Source: Paenibacillus sp. JNUCC-31
GTDB lineage: Bacteria > Bacillota > Bacilli > Paenibacillales > Paenibacillaceae
NCBI RefSeq assembly: GCF_014844075.1
Contig: NZ_CP062165.1
Location: 62,001-126,000 of the forward strand
Direction: 5' to 3'
Length of the DNA stretch: 64,000 nt
Made by a program: the position numbers and the translations under genes. This document shows, piece after piece, positions 15,869 to 24,968 of this stretch (position 1 is its first letter; each line of letters opens with the position of its first letter). The notes under the pieces were generated by a model that was not told where the DNA came from, did no database searches, and worked only from the letters and a program-made list of their open reading frames with translations.

Positions 15869-17578
15869 TCAAGATCTGCTGTTTCTTCCATAAACGAAAT
15901 ATAAAGTAACGGAGGACATGATCATCAATATCACCGAATAAACCAATGTCAACGCTTTGGTATCTGCTAGCGCTTGCGCATCCGTACTGTTCTTGATGAC
16001 GATTCCTAACGGCTGGTACAAAGGATGATAGAGGAACACGGTAACGTCATAATCGGCCAAAACTCCGTTGAAATTCAAGGCAAGAACAGCTAGCGTCGAC
16101 GGTAGAATGATCGGCAGCAATACCTTTCTGAACGTATAGAACGGTTTGGCACCCAAATTCCTTGCAGCGTCTTCCAGATTGCTGTCCAAGCTGAAGAAGG
16201 AGGCCTTGACCATTCGCAGGGTGAAAGGAATATGGACGATGACATAGGCAATCAGAAGCATCCAGACCGTGCCAACCAGCACCGTATTCCCGATCATCAG
16301 CTTTGGCGTGTTAAAGGTTACGATCAGTCCGATTGCAATCAGCGTTGACGGCAGAATCCACGGAATCAGCAATGCGTATTCCAGGGCAAGCGCCCACTTG
16401 TTCTTATATTTATGTAAGATCCTTGAGGCGGCCAGCGCCAATGCAACGACAATGACCGAGGCTCCCGCGGCATATAGAATACTTACGAGATAAGGCTTGA
16501 ATGCCGACATGGATGAAAACACTTGAATGTAATTATCCAACGTGAAGCTGTTCAAATTCAACGTGGCGGTCGAGATACTGGCCGCATCGGTGAACGAAAA
16601 GATGATGATCAGCACAACCGGAACGATGTAGAGAACAAACAGGCCGTAAGCCAGAATATGAGCAGCTATGTTACCGGATTTGCTGCGGATTTTTTGTTTG
16701 ACCAGCTCCGATTTGACTTTGGAGACCGACATGAAGTTGCCCTTACGTTCGAACCGGATCATCACGGTCAACAACACCAGTGTGGCCACCCCGAGAATAA
16801 GAGCCAGCAGCGCAGCCAAGTCTCTTGACGTCATGCTTCTCGAGAATGTCAGAATCATCGGCGTAATCGTCTGGAATTCCTTGCCCCCGAGGATAAGCGG
16901 CGCGGACGTCGCAGCCAGGCCGGTGAGAAAAGTCAGGATCGTCAGCGCGTAGATCGTAGGCTTCAGGACCGGAAGTACGACCCGCCATAGGATATACCCC
17001 GTAGACGCTCCCATATTTCTCGCGGCTTCCACCGTTTGGAAGTCGATTTTGCGAATTGCATTGCTCAGGAACAGGAAGTGGTTGGATGTGCAAGCGAACG
17101 TCATGACGAATAGAACCGCCCAATAGCCATGAAACCATGTCGTATCAAAAGAAGGGAACAATTGAACTAAGAGCTTGGTCATAAACCCCTCTTCGCCATA
17201 GACGAATTTATAGCCGGACACCAGCACGACTCCGCTGTAAATTAGGGTGGTAAAGTAACCCAACCGCAAAATCTTCGCGCCTTTGATATCGAAATATTCC
17301 GAAATCAAAACCAGCGTAATGCCCACCACATTTACCGTAATGACAAGCGAAAAAGCGAGAATAAAGCTGTTGTATAAACTTCTCATCGCGCGTTTGGACG
17401 ACAGCAGCTTCTCTGCCGCTTCCAGCGTGAATTTGCCGTCCTTAAAGAAGATTTCGCCGTAAATATTCAAGTTCGGAAAAATCAGGAAGGCAATGACAAA
17501 CCAGACAATCAACCCGTATAAAAGGATCGAGAAAGGGTTTATGGAAGCCAGCCGGGTACTCGGGTTCCGGGCATTCAT
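15869..17578 (-). CDS. ABC transporter permease with two fused membrane domains (iron / 2-aminoethylphosphonate type)
   Basis: The 569-residue protein holds two MetI-type permease domains in tandem, each about six helices with its own EAA loop: VEAARNMGASTGYILWRVVL in the first half and LEDAARNLGAKPFYTFRKVL in the second. This layout is typical of the FbpB/PhnV group that imports ferric iron, thiamine or phosphonates. The start ATG overlaps the upstream ATPase stop as ATGA, showing tight coupling. Together with the ATPase, the lipoprotein receptor and a PhnP-like hydrolase, an organophosphorus substrate is the best guess. Confidence 0.85.
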   Translation of the reverse strand: MNARNPSTRLASINPFSILLYGLIVWFVIAFLIFPNLNIYGEIFFKDGKFTLEAAEKLLSSKRAMRSLYNSFILAFSLVITVNVVGITLVLISEYFDIKGAKILRLGYFTTLIYSGVVLVSGYKFVYGEEGFMTKLLVQLFPSFDTTWFHGYWAVLFVMTFACTSNHFLFLSNAIRKIDFQTVEAARNMGASTGYILWRVVLPVLKPTIYALTILTFLTGLAATSAPLILGGKEFQTITPMILTFSRSMTSRDLAALLALILGVATLVLLTVMIRFERKGNFMSVSKVKSELVKQKIRSKSGNIAAHILAYGLFVLYIVPVVLIIIFSFTDAASISTATLNLNSFTLDNYIQVFSSMSAFKPYLVSILYAAGASVIVVALALAASRILHKYKNKWALALEYALLIPWILPSTLIAIGLIVTFNTPKLMIGNTVLVGTVWMLLIAYVIVHIPFTLRMVKASFFSLDSNLEDAARNLGAKPFYTFRKVLLPIILPSTLAVLALNFNGVLADYDVTVFLYHPLYQPLGIVIKNSTDAQALADTKALTLVYSVILMIMSSVTLYFVYGRNSRS

Positions 17579-18603
17579 GCTTCCCCCTCCTTCATCGGAT
17601 ATTGCAAAATATCGCGGGCTGGGAGGTAGATGTCTACATCGTCACCGACCTCATGATGGACGAGCGGGCTTTCTATTTCGATGATTTTTAACCGTCCGCC
17701 GCCGGCAATCTCCAATACGTACTTGCTGTATAAACCGTAAAATTCCCGGTCCGCAATCTTGCCTTTCAGTTGGACCGTATCGATCCCCTGCAGGGGCAGC
17801 AGGCTTACCTTCTCATTGCGGATATAGGCGATATTCTCTGGCAGAACTATATCCCTCAACCGGCTGTTCTCTACCATCCGCGGATCGAACCGATTAATAT
17901 CTCCTATGAAATTGCATACAAACTCGGTTTGAGATTGATTGTAAACTTCCATGGGCGTGCCCACTTGCTCCAGGACCCCATGATTGAATACGCCAATCCG
18001 GTCGGACAGCGTTAACGCTTCTTCCTGGTCGTGCGTGACATAAATCGTTGTGATCCCGAATTTCTTCTGCAATTGTTTCAGCTCATTGCGCAGCTGTACC
18101 CGCAGCTTGGCGTCCAAGTTGGATAAAGGTTCGTCCAGTACCAAGATGCTCGGCTTCAAAACCAGCGCCCTGGCAATCGCAACGCGCTGCTGCTGGCCGC
18201 CGGATAGTTCCGATACTTTCTTGAACAGCTGATCATCTTTCAGATCAACCTTCCGAGCAATGTCCTTTACCTTCTGGTCCACTTCCGTCTTGGAAAACTT
18301 CTTGACACGCAAGCCAAAAGCGATATTCTCGTACACATTCATCGTCGGAAACAGCGCATAGCTTTGAAATACCATCCCGATCTCTCTTTTTTCGATCGGC
18401 AAACGGGTAATGTCGGTGTCTTTCAGCAGGATCTGTCCGCTCGTAGGCATAATAAACCCGACCAGACTGCGGAGGGTCGTCGTCTTCCCGCAACCCGAGG
18501 GACCGAGGAACGTGAAGAATTCCCCTTCCCGAATATGCAAATTAAGGTTTTTGACAGCATGAAATTCTCCGAATTTAATGTCAACGTTCTGGAATGTAAT
18601 CAT
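17575..18603 (-). CDS. ABC transporter ATP-binding protein
   Basis: The protein of about 342 residues has Walker A (GPSGCGKTT), signature LSGGQQQRVAIARAL, Walker B (SILVLDEPLSNLD) and switch histidine (YVTHDQEEAL). A C-terminal TOBE-like domain of about 100 residues follows, as in the PotA/FbpC/PhnT group. It energises the permease encoded next. The ATG at 18603 is supported by AGGAAG and by the family's usual ITFQNVDIKF start; a longer in-frame start at 18660 is unlikely. Confidence 0.9.
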   Translation of the reverse strand: MITFQNVDIKFGEFHAVKNLNLHIREGEFFTFLGPSGCGKTTTLRSLVGFIMPTSGQILLKDTDITRLPIEKREIGMVFQSYALFPTMNVYENIAFGLRVKKFSKTEVDQKVKDIARKVDLKDDQLFKKVSELSGGQQQRVAIARALVLKPSILVLDEPLSNLDAKLRVQLRNELKQLQKKFGITTIYVTHDQEEALTLSDRIGVFNHGVLEQVGTPMEVYNQSQTEFVCNFIGDINRFDPRMVENSRLRDIVLPENIAYIRNEKVSLLPLQGIDTVQLKGKIADREFYGLYSKYVLEIAGGGRLKIIEIESPLVHHEVGDDVDIYLPARDILQYPMKEGEA

Positions 18604-18690
18604 ATTATTATCTTCCTTTTTGTTGGACTTGAATGAACGGCTGCATATTGGCGTTCCCAATATGCAGCCGGCTTGACTCCATTCCGTTAT

Positions 18691-19797
18691 TTAGTGCATA
18701 ATCTCCAACTCGATTTTCTCCGCCCACAGATCCATGTTTTCGGCAATAAAGGCCCAATCGAAATCTTGTGGTTTTAACGATGTAAACAGTTCCTTGACGG
18801 AATCATTGGCTTGCTCGACCGCTTTCGTATTTGCCGGCATGGCATTGAACTCAGCCGCAAATTCCCCTTGAATTTCGCTGGATCCGAGCCATTCTACGAA
18901 CCGCTCCGCCGTTGCCTGTTTCTTCGTTCCGTTTACGAGCGCTGCATGTTCCACGACCATCGGTACGCCGACTTCAGGACTGACAATGCCTGCTTTCACT
19001 TTATATTGCTCTTCCTTCTGCTGCAGGGTTCCGGAAACGAGCGCCCCTAGCGGTGTTTTGCCGCTGGCCAAATTGGCATAGAAGTCTTCGCCCTCGACTG
19101 CGCTGACGCCGTTGTCATACAACTGCTGAATTTCATTCCAGCCTTCCTCGGATATACCGAGATCACCATTCGGATCTTGGAAACGGGTCAGAATGCCCGC
19201 TACAATAAGACGAGGCGTATTTTGTCCAAGCAGCGTAGGAGCTTCGTACTTCCCTTTGTACGCATCGTTCTTATAAAGATCGGTCCAGTCCTTTGGCGCG
19301 GTATCGGCCGTGAATTCGTTCGGGTTATACCCAAGCAGAATCGCTTGCTTCACAAGGCCATGATAGTAGCCTTCCGGATCGTTCAAGCCCTGCTCCACAT
19401 CTCCGGCCCAGCTTGGAACAAACTTAGCCAGAACGTCTTCCTTTTTCAAATTCTCATAAAGCATATTGTTCAAGCCGTATACGACGTCCGCGATCGGGTT
19501 GTTCTTCTCGGCAATCAACCGGTTCGTTAAGTCGGCGCCGCCCGCTCCGACAATTTCGATGTCAAAGCCCGCACCTTTCGCTTTCTCCATCAGCCATTCG
19601 CCGCGGCCGTCAGAGTTCGCATTCGTGTACACGATCAACTTTTCATTCTGGACCGGTTCCGTAGACGACAATTCCGACCCGGCCGGAGCTCCGGACTCCG
19701 AAGTGCCCGAGTTTGCATTACCGGCATTGTTGCCGCCTCCGCAAGCCGATACAATCACACACATAATGAGAAGTAGCGCCATTGAAAGTTTTCTCAT
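18691..19797 (-). CDS. ABC transporter substrate-binding lipoprotein
   Basis: The 368-residue protein has a lipoprotein signal (MALLLIMCVIVSACGGGNN) with the lipid-attached cysteine near residue 19, then a low-complexity N/G/S linker. The mature domain resembles family 1 iron/AEP receptors: KLIVYTNANSDGRGEWLMEK, VYGLNNMLYENLKKEDVLAK and KQATAERFVEWLGSSEIQGEF. It would capture the substrate outside the membrane and deliver it to the adjoining transporter. It lies in the middle of a five-gene minus-strand operon. Confidence 0.85.
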   Translation of the reverse strand: MRKLSMALLLIMCVIVSACGGGNNAGNANSGTSESGAPAGSELSSTEPVQNEKLIVYTNANSDGRGEWLMEKAKGAGFDIEIVGAGGADLTNRLIAEKNNPIADVVYGLNNMLYENLKKEDVLAKFVPSWAGDVEQGLNDPEGYYHGLVKQAILLGYNPNEFTADTAPKDWTDLYKNDAYKGKYEAPTLLGQNTPRLIVAGILTRFQDPNGDLGISEEGWNEIQQLYDNGVSAVEGEDFYANLASGKTPLGALVSGTLQQKEEQYKVKAGIVSPEVGVPMVVEHAALVNGTKKQATAERFVEWLGSSEIQGEFAAEFNAMPANTKAVEQANDSVKELFTSLKPQDFDWAFIAENMDLWAEKIELEIMH

Positions 19798-19838
19798 GAT
19801 TCCCTTAACTCTCCTTTGATCGTGTCATTTTATTTGGT

Positions 19839-20663
19839 TTAAATGTTGATGATCAACCCGTCATATGCCGGCAAAATTCCGACGGGGCTGAAGATGCGGA
19901 CAAAATCATCATGAAGCAGCTTGGAATTATGGCTAAAATGTGTGACGACGATTTGGCCTTCAGGCTTAAGGATATTTTCTTTTTGGAACTCGCGCTGGAC
20001 TTCCAGCACTGTTTCCACGCACATATGATTGCGGTCGTGGGAGTTCCCCGTATATCCATGCGTGCAGTCGAGGATGGCGCAATCCAGATTTTTGCCCTTT
20101 AACCATGCCCATGTCGCATCCGGGAACCAGCCCGAATCGTGCCCGTACAGCAGTTTTTTCCCTTCCTTTTCGATCACGTATAACAGACAGGTTTCCATGG
20201 GGTCATGATCCGCCAACAATGGCGTTACCCTTGCATTGCCCATAGCGAAGGTCTCAAACGGGCGCAACAGATGGAATTGATACCTTTGTCCCTCAAAGCG
20301 GCCGATGGCGGCACGCGTGTGATGCATCACCGTACCATTCCCATAAATGTGCATCGGATGCTGAAGGCCGTGCGCAATTCCCTCCCTGCGGCATTCCAAA
20401 TCAACGGCATTGTAATGGTCCGAATGCGAATGCGTGACCAACAGGTGCTCGATTGCTCCCAGATCGATATTGTCCCGCAGCGCCTGCATATAAGAATCCG
20501 GGGAATAGTCAAACTTGATGACATCGTCCAGGATGGCGGAAGTTCGCGTGCGAATATTTTTCCCTCCAAGCTCCCGCGCTTTGTTACAATGCTCGCAGCG
20601 GCAAAAGGCATTGGGAAAGCCCTCTGCGGCTGCAGTTCCTAGAAAGTGAATTTTCAAAGTCAT
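19839..20663 (-). CDS. PhnP-like metallo-beta-lactamase-fold phosphodiesterase
   Basis: The 274-residue protein has the metal motif THSHSDHYNAVD, further ligands in LLADHD and YGHDSGW, and ILDCTHGYTG with VVTHFSHNSK. Cysteines at residues 21, 23 and 26 (CRCEHC) match the extra structural zinc site known in PhnP. PhnP opens the cyclic phosphate of 5-phosphoribosyl 1,2-cyclic phosphate in phosphonate breakdown. No C-P lyase genes are in this window, so here it may instead process an imported cyclic or ester phosphate. It lies between the regulator and the transporter genes with short gaps. Confidence 0.8.
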   Translation of the reverse strand: MTLKIHFLGTAAAEGFPNAFCRCEHCNKARELGGKNIRTRTSAILDDVIKFDYSPDSYMQALRDNIDLGAIEHLLVTHSHSDHYNAVDLECRREGIAHGLQHPMHIYGNGTVMHHTRAAIGRFEGQRYQFHLLRPFETFAMGNARVTPLLADHDPMETCLLYVIEKEGKKLLYGHDSGWFPDATWAWLKGKNLDCAILDCTHGYTGNSHDRNHMCVETVLEVQREFQKENILKPEGQIVVTHFSHNSKLLHDDFVRIFSPVGILPAYDGLIINI

Positions 20664-20690
20664 GTCTCCTTGCTACTGTAGTGATCCATT

Positions 20691-21842
20691 TTACGTCCTG
20701 GACTGAACGGATTGTCGTTCTACAATCGATGTTTGAATTTTAATGGTGATTGGATTCTCGTTGGAGTTGCCAACGCGCTTCATCAGCAAATCAACGGCCG
20801 ATCGGGCAAGCTTCTCGGTATCTTGTCGAACCGTCGTAAGCGGGGTCGGAATATATGCCGCTAACTGGATATCGGAGAACCCGACGATGGACAGCTTTTC
20901 AGGAACCGGAATCCCCATTTGCAGTGCGGTGTGAATGGTCGAGATGGCGACATGGTCATCCCCGCACATGATGGCCGTCATCCGGGGGTTGTCCTGAATA
21001 AACCGCTCCTGTTCCGGATCACACTCATTAATGCGGCTGGTATCGCAAGCGACGCTTCGAAAATGAATGTTCTGGATCTTCACCGGAATTTTATGGTCGA
21101 GCAGCGCTTGGATATAGCCTTGATACCGTTCCTTCCGGCTTGTGATATTGTCGATCGGATTCGAAGTGTATCCGACTTCCCGGTGCCCCTTCTCGATCAA
21201 ATACTTCGTCATTTGATAAGAGCCCATATAGTGGTCGTGATACACGCAATCAATCTCCACTTCATGGAAAATACGATCGATGATCACCAGCGGCAGTTTG
21301 CGCAACTTTAGTCGCAGCACCTGATCGCTGCAGGTCTTCCGGCCCTGAGGAAACAGAATGATACCGGTGATCCCTCCTTCGACCAGCCTTTCCAGACAAA
21401 GATCCTCATCGTCGCAGTCCTTGGTCATTTTTAAAATGAGGTCGCACCCGTGCTTTCGCACTTCAGCTTCGGCGGCGGCGATGATTCTGGAAGTGTAATC
21501 AGATAGATGTGGCATAATGAGTGCGATCTGTCCGAACGGCCTGTCCACGTTCGGTGCTGCCTCGGTGACATGGGGAGAAGTTCCTCCATCGGCCATCATC
21601 TCTTCTGACGGCTGGGCAAGGAAGGTCCCTCTTCGGGGCAAGCGGTACACCAGTCCCTGCTCGGCCAGCTTTTGAAGCGCCAGCTTGCTCGTCATTCTGC
21701 TCACCCCGAACAGCTTGGCAAGCTCTCCTTCGGATGGAACAGGATCATGTGGCCGTAGCCTGCGGCTCTGAATAATCTCGATTACCTGATCAGCCACCCG
21801 GTGATATAATTGATTCTGTTTAATTAAACGTACATCTTTCAT
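20691..21842 (-). CDS. GntR-type regulator with a LacI-like ligand domain (AraR architecture)
   Basis: Residues 5-75 are a GntR winged helix: LYHRVADQVIEIIQSRRLRP, then EGELAKLFGVSRMTSKLALQ. Residues 100-380 form a periplasmic-binding-protein-like domain: IALIMPHLSDYTSRIIAAAE, VIIDRIFHEVEIDCVYHDHY and KLSIVGFSDIQLAAYIPTPL. Such hybrids sense sugars or sugar phosphates. Here it heads the transporter/PhnP-like operon and ends 27 bases before the hydrolase, so it probably controls that operon. The ATG at 21842 follows AGAGGGATG. Three TCAnTGA motifs upstream are candidate operators. Confidence 0.85.
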   Translation of the reverse strand: MKDVRLIKQNQLYHRVADQVIEIIQSRRLRPHDPVPSEGELAKLFGVSRMTSKLALQKLAEQGLVYRLPRRGTFLAQPSEEMMADGGTSPHVTEAAPNVDRPFGQIALIMPHLSDYTSRIIAAAEAEVRKHGCDLILKMTKDCDDEDLCLERLVEGGITGIILFPQGRKTCSDQVLRLKLRKLPLVIIDRIFHEVEIDCVYHDHYMGSYQMTKYLIEKGHREVGYTSNPIDNITSRKERYQGYIQALLDHKIPVKIQNIHFRSVACDTSRINECDPEQERFIQDNPRMTAIMCGDDHVAISTIHTALQMGIPVPEKLSIVGFSDIQLAAYIPTPLTTVRQDTEKLARSAVDLLMKRVGNSNENPITIKIQTSIVERQSVQSRT

Positions 21843-21906
21843 CAAATCATCCCTCTAATCGTTGAGTCGACTCGTATCCACAAGGGATCTATTTTAACCT
21901 TAATTA

Positions 21907-22010
21907 ATGTCACTGACATATTCAATGATATATATGTAAAACCCTTGTAAATTCTGTGTTAAATCGAAATTATGTGTTCCTGAATCAAGTATTATATATC
22001 AGTGATATAT
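21907..22010. promoter_or_regulatory. Cluster of three TCAnTGA palindromic boxes
   Basis: AATGTCACTGACATATT at 21907-21923 and ATATATCAGTGATATAT at 21994-22010 are near-perfect palindromes about a TCAnTGA core. A third core, TCAATGA, is at 21923-21929. They lie 65-170 bases upstream of the GntR/LacI-type regulator and could be its operators. Confidence 0.4.
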
Positions 22011-22184
22011 TAATTCGCCTCACATATTTGCTATCAAGGTACACTACACTATGCAAGCTATTGCCATTTCCCCGATCAGCAAAAGAAAAACCTGCCGGTT
22101 TGGTATTATCCCCTTTAAGTAGACACTTAAAAAAACCTTCATGTTATCATGAGGGTTCAAGTGACACTTGGAGGGGATATTTTT

Positions 22185-22507
22185 ATGGCGAAAAAAGGAC
22201 AAACATTTCAGACGTATACCGAAGAATTCAAATTGAATGCCGTTAGATCATATGTCGAAGGTTCCTCTAGTTACAAGGTAGTCGCTGAACGCGAAGGAAT
22301 TCGAAACTGTTCACAACTGAAGGTGTGGGTGAAAAAGTGGAAAAACGGGGAAGCGTTCGATGAGCGAAAAAACAATGTCTCGAATCCACTGTAGGGGCGT
22401 CCCCGTACTGCCTTTAGCCGTGTAGAGGAAGAACGTGACTATCTTCAAGCACAGGTAGATTATTTAAAAAAGCGGTATCCAAATCTAGTAAAGGAGAAGC
22501 ACTGAAC
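22185..22507 (+). pseudogene. IS3-family transposase orfA, interrupted by a stop codon
   Basis: It begins MAKKGQTFQTYTEEFKLNAV with a helix-turn-helix for transposon-end binding (SYKVVAEREGI, QLKVWVKKW). A TAG at 22392 interrupts it; the same frame continues GRPRTAFSRVEEERDYLQAQ and VDYLKKRYPN, the leucine-zipper part, to a TGA at 22505-22507. GGAGGGGATATTTTT precedes the ATG. Confidence 0.8.
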
Positions 22508-22759
22508 CAACGAGAGAACTACGATATCATCGATGAATTGCGCTGCTCACATGGCATTACACGCCTATTAACCATAGCAGGAATACCCCGATCCAGTTAC
22601 TACAAATGGCGAGCAATCCAGCCGCAGCGAGGCGCAAGACAAGACCGTGATCGTGAGATCAAAGAATGTATGATGGCCATTCATATGACAAACCGAGAGT
22701 TTGGTTATCCTCGCATGACCACGGCGTTGTGGGAGGCCCACTGTTTCTTGAATTGTTGA
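22502..22759 (+). pseudogene. IS3-family transposase orfB, 5' fragment
   Basis: The frame reads LNQRENYDIIDELRCSHGIT, then RLLTIAGIPRSSYYKW and MTNREFGYPRMT, the N-terminal region of IS150-type orfB. It then breaks off at ALWEAHCFLNC. The DDE integrase domain is lost. Confidence 0.75.
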
Positions 22760-22844
22760 AATACAAATTCTAAAATTGTCCACCGTTAGCTGGAACATGC
22801 ACGTTTTCAATCCTAATTCTATACAAGTTCAAGATTCGAACTTG

Positions 22845-23264
22845 TTACTCGCTGAGCTCTTCAAAATTCCAATACATATGCATCAAGTTATATTCAAATA
22901 ATTCTTTAAGTTTTAAAAATAGTGGTAATTGCATAAGCACTTTAGAAGAGAGAGCATTCTCTTCCTTATATCCCTCGATCAATTCCTTGGTTATGGATTG
23001 TTCATAATCTCGTATGTTTCCTCCCCCGGAGTACGAGAACTCAAGCGCAGAATAGGTTGGAACGGCTAAATCGTATGCATAAAAATGCTTCTCACAATCT
23101 TGAAAATCAATCATAGTTAGTTTAGATTCATTGTCTATCTTCTAGCCAAAGGTCTCCATGTTCAGGAATAATTGAGCCGTCGGGAAAATCCAGTTAGCAA
23201 TAGCATTGCTGTATTCTTTTAGACCCACTTGTTCGAGCTGTTGTATTACGTTTTCTTTGTTCAT
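22845..23264 (-). pseudogene. Aminoglycoside-phosphotransferase-like kinase, internally deleted
   Basis: A start at 23264 with GGGGG before it gives MNKENVIQQLEQVGLKEYSN. The frame then jumps to EHGDL, equivalent to the catalytic HGD motif. After a frameshift KIDNESKLTMIDFQDCEKHF and YAYDLAVPTYSALEFS follow, the DFxDC metal-binding region and C-terminal helix of APH-family kinases. A normal member has about 320 residues; roughly 170 in the middle are missing. The surviving 89-residue open frame (22845-23114) cannot be functional. Confidence 0.7.
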
Positions 23265-23289
23265 TATAAGCCCCCAAAAAGGTGCTTTC

Positions 23290-23325
23290 TTCTGTGCATG
23301 GATAAATCATCGATGCACAGAACAG
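23290..23325. terminator. Hairpin between the kinase remnant and the next gene
   Basis: TCTGTGCATGGAT and ATCGATGCACAGA form a 13-base stem with one mismatch around a short loop. It lies just after the stop of the membrane protein gene (23350, read leftward) and just upstream of the kinase remnant, so it probably terminates the former. Confidence 0.55.
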
Positions 23326-23349
23326 TTCCGGCTAAACGTTTTGCGTTTA

Positions 23350-23994
23350 TCATATAGATTCAACAGCTTCCGGCAATATTCTCTCGTATTCTTTATGTAA
23401 CACGTAACGATGGACACCTCTTGAAGAATCAACTGCTTCCCTAGCATGCTGAATGGCCTTTTCGCGGTGACCTGCTTTGATTTCTATTTCCGCGAGTAAC
23501 GCAGATCTCATCCAACGCTTTTTGATTGACTTAAGACGTTCTCTTGCTTCAGAACTTTTCTCATCCTCCGATAATAAAATGGTTTCGTAATATGCACGGT
23601 AATCCGAAAAGCGGATATGCGGCACAGCTTCCCGAACATCATTCATATCCTTGCGGTGAACCCCATAAGCTGCCTTGTACACTGCTTGTGCCTTTTCCCT
23701 CTTATGTTTGTTCATAATCTGCTCCATAACCATTCTTGCTTCATCCTCGAATCTATTCGCAAGTACATAATTAACATAAAGTTCAGGCGTATTTTTCTGA
23801 ATAAGTAAAAAGGACTCCACACGATCCATACGCTTTTCAAGGGCCAACGGATAAAAGTAGTGGATGATAAACGCAATAAGGGCTACACCCATACCAACCC
23901 CTATGGTCAGGATTTTCGAATACCCATTTAAACTCATAAATAAGACAAGTAAGAACACGGCGACATAAAAAGCAACTTTCCATCGAAACTTCAT
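23350..23994 (-). CDS. Membrane protein with a cytosolic helical (TPR-like) domain
   Basis: The protein of about 214 residues has two N-terminal transmembrane helices (KVAFYVAVFLLVLFMSLNGY and LTIGVGMGVALIAFIIHYFY), then about 150 charged helical residues that read like degenerate TPR units (RFEDEARMVMEQIMNKHKRE, AEIEIKAGHREKAIQHAREA). The ATG at 23994 has AAAGGAGAG before it; the longer start at 24030 does not. I do not recognise a named family. It stands alone. Confidence 0.65.
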   Translation of the reverse strand: MKFRWKVAFYVAVFLLVLFMSLNGYSKILTIGVGMGVALIAFIIHYFYPLALEKRMDRVESFLLIQKNTPELYVNYVLANRFEDEARMVMEQIMNKHKREKAQAVYKAAYGVHRKDMNDVREAVPHIRFSDYRAYYETILLSEDEKSSEARERLKSIKKRWMRSALLAEIEIKAGHREKAIQHAREAVDSSRGVHRYVLHKEYERILPEAVESI

Positions 23995-24030
23995 TATTAC
24001 TCTCCTTTGAACATAGTAATGAACAAGCAA

Positions 24031-24533
24031 GTCTCTATTATACCAAAATAAATTCTCTTTTTTGTAAAATGTTAGGAGTGGCGGTTTGCTATTGCCCAGT
24101 CGTGTCAGGAGATGATTCTGCTCGTCATAAGGTACAGACTAGTAAAGAATTATCTCTACATAAAGAATGATTACAATGTAAGGAGGAAGCTTGTTCACAT
24201 CCAAAACTTATGAATTAGGCACTCCACAGGGTTGAAAAAGAACTCCGATATCCCTAAATGTAGTGGGTATGCGGAGTTATTTATTATTCTATTCGATCGT
24301 CTCCTGCGTGATGCTCGCCATGACTGTCGAAGGCTCTGGGTGATTAACGTCTGTGAATCATGCATACGTGTAAGGGGTCACATCCGTCTCCTCTATGTAC
24401 GCTCAAACTTAAAATATAGTAATATACCCATATCATGATAGATCTAAGGAATGGACATTATACGAAAAGATAAATCTTTGAATGTATTATTTTTGTTTTG
24501 TCCTAATTATGGGATAAGAAAAATACAATCTCA
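24031..24533. other. Non-coding stretch with one hairpin
   Basis: No credible gene is visible. AACTCCGATA and TATGCGGAGTT at about 24240-24278 form an imperfect stem followed by TATTTATTATT on the plus strand, which could be a weak terminator. Confidence 0.4.
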
Positions 24534-24699
24534 ACGTTGAATTTACACGCCACAAGTAAATACTCCCGATCTCGGGACGGACGTTGGGCTATATGGACAT
24601 TTGACAGAAGATAAAGATACAGAAGTGTTCCTCCTCATTAACTATGAGACAGTTGAAGTCGTCACTGTAGGCGTTCCTGAAGAGATAATTCAAAAATAG
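24534..24699 (+). pseudogene. Short orphan coding remnant
   Basis: A plus-strand frame reads YTPQVNTPDLGTDVGLYGHL, then TEDKDTEVFLLINYETVEVV and TVGVPEEIIQK to a stop at 24699. The amino-acid pattern is protein-like (beta-strand, acidic). There is no start codon or ribosome site, and a stop lies just upstream, so it is probably the tail of a deleted gene of unknown family. Confidence 0.3.
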
Positions 24700-24968
24700 G
24701 AATCTAAGCTGCCAATGGGAACAGGCACCCTCCACTCTGATTTTTACTAATTAGAAAGTCCTCACTTTTTATCATTATATATGCCTCCAAATAATCATTT
24801 CTACGTTAGCTTAATCACTGTTTTAATTTGTGATACGGTTCGGCGTATTATCTGTAGAGCGAAATCGAAGACACCCAGTAGGGTGCCCTTCGACTTTCTT
24901 ACTGTCTCTCTTTGGCGAGTTGGATAAACGAACTCAAATCGATCAACCAACCTTGTTGGGACACTCGT
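24700..24968. other. Intergenic, nothing recognised
   Basis: No gene or strong hairpin is evident between the orphan remnant and the GH43 gene. Confidence 0.4.

Larger units (their letters stand above)
22103..22759 (+). mobile_element. IS3-family (IS150-like) insertion sequence, decayed and 3'-truncated
   Basis: The left end begins near TATTATCCCCTTTAAGTAGA, typical of IS150-like elements. orfA starts at 22185 and orfB near 22502; both are damaged. The element ends abruptly near 22740, early in orfB, so the DDE catalytic core and right end are gone. An independent copy of the same left end lies at 50950-51173. Confidence 0.8.
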
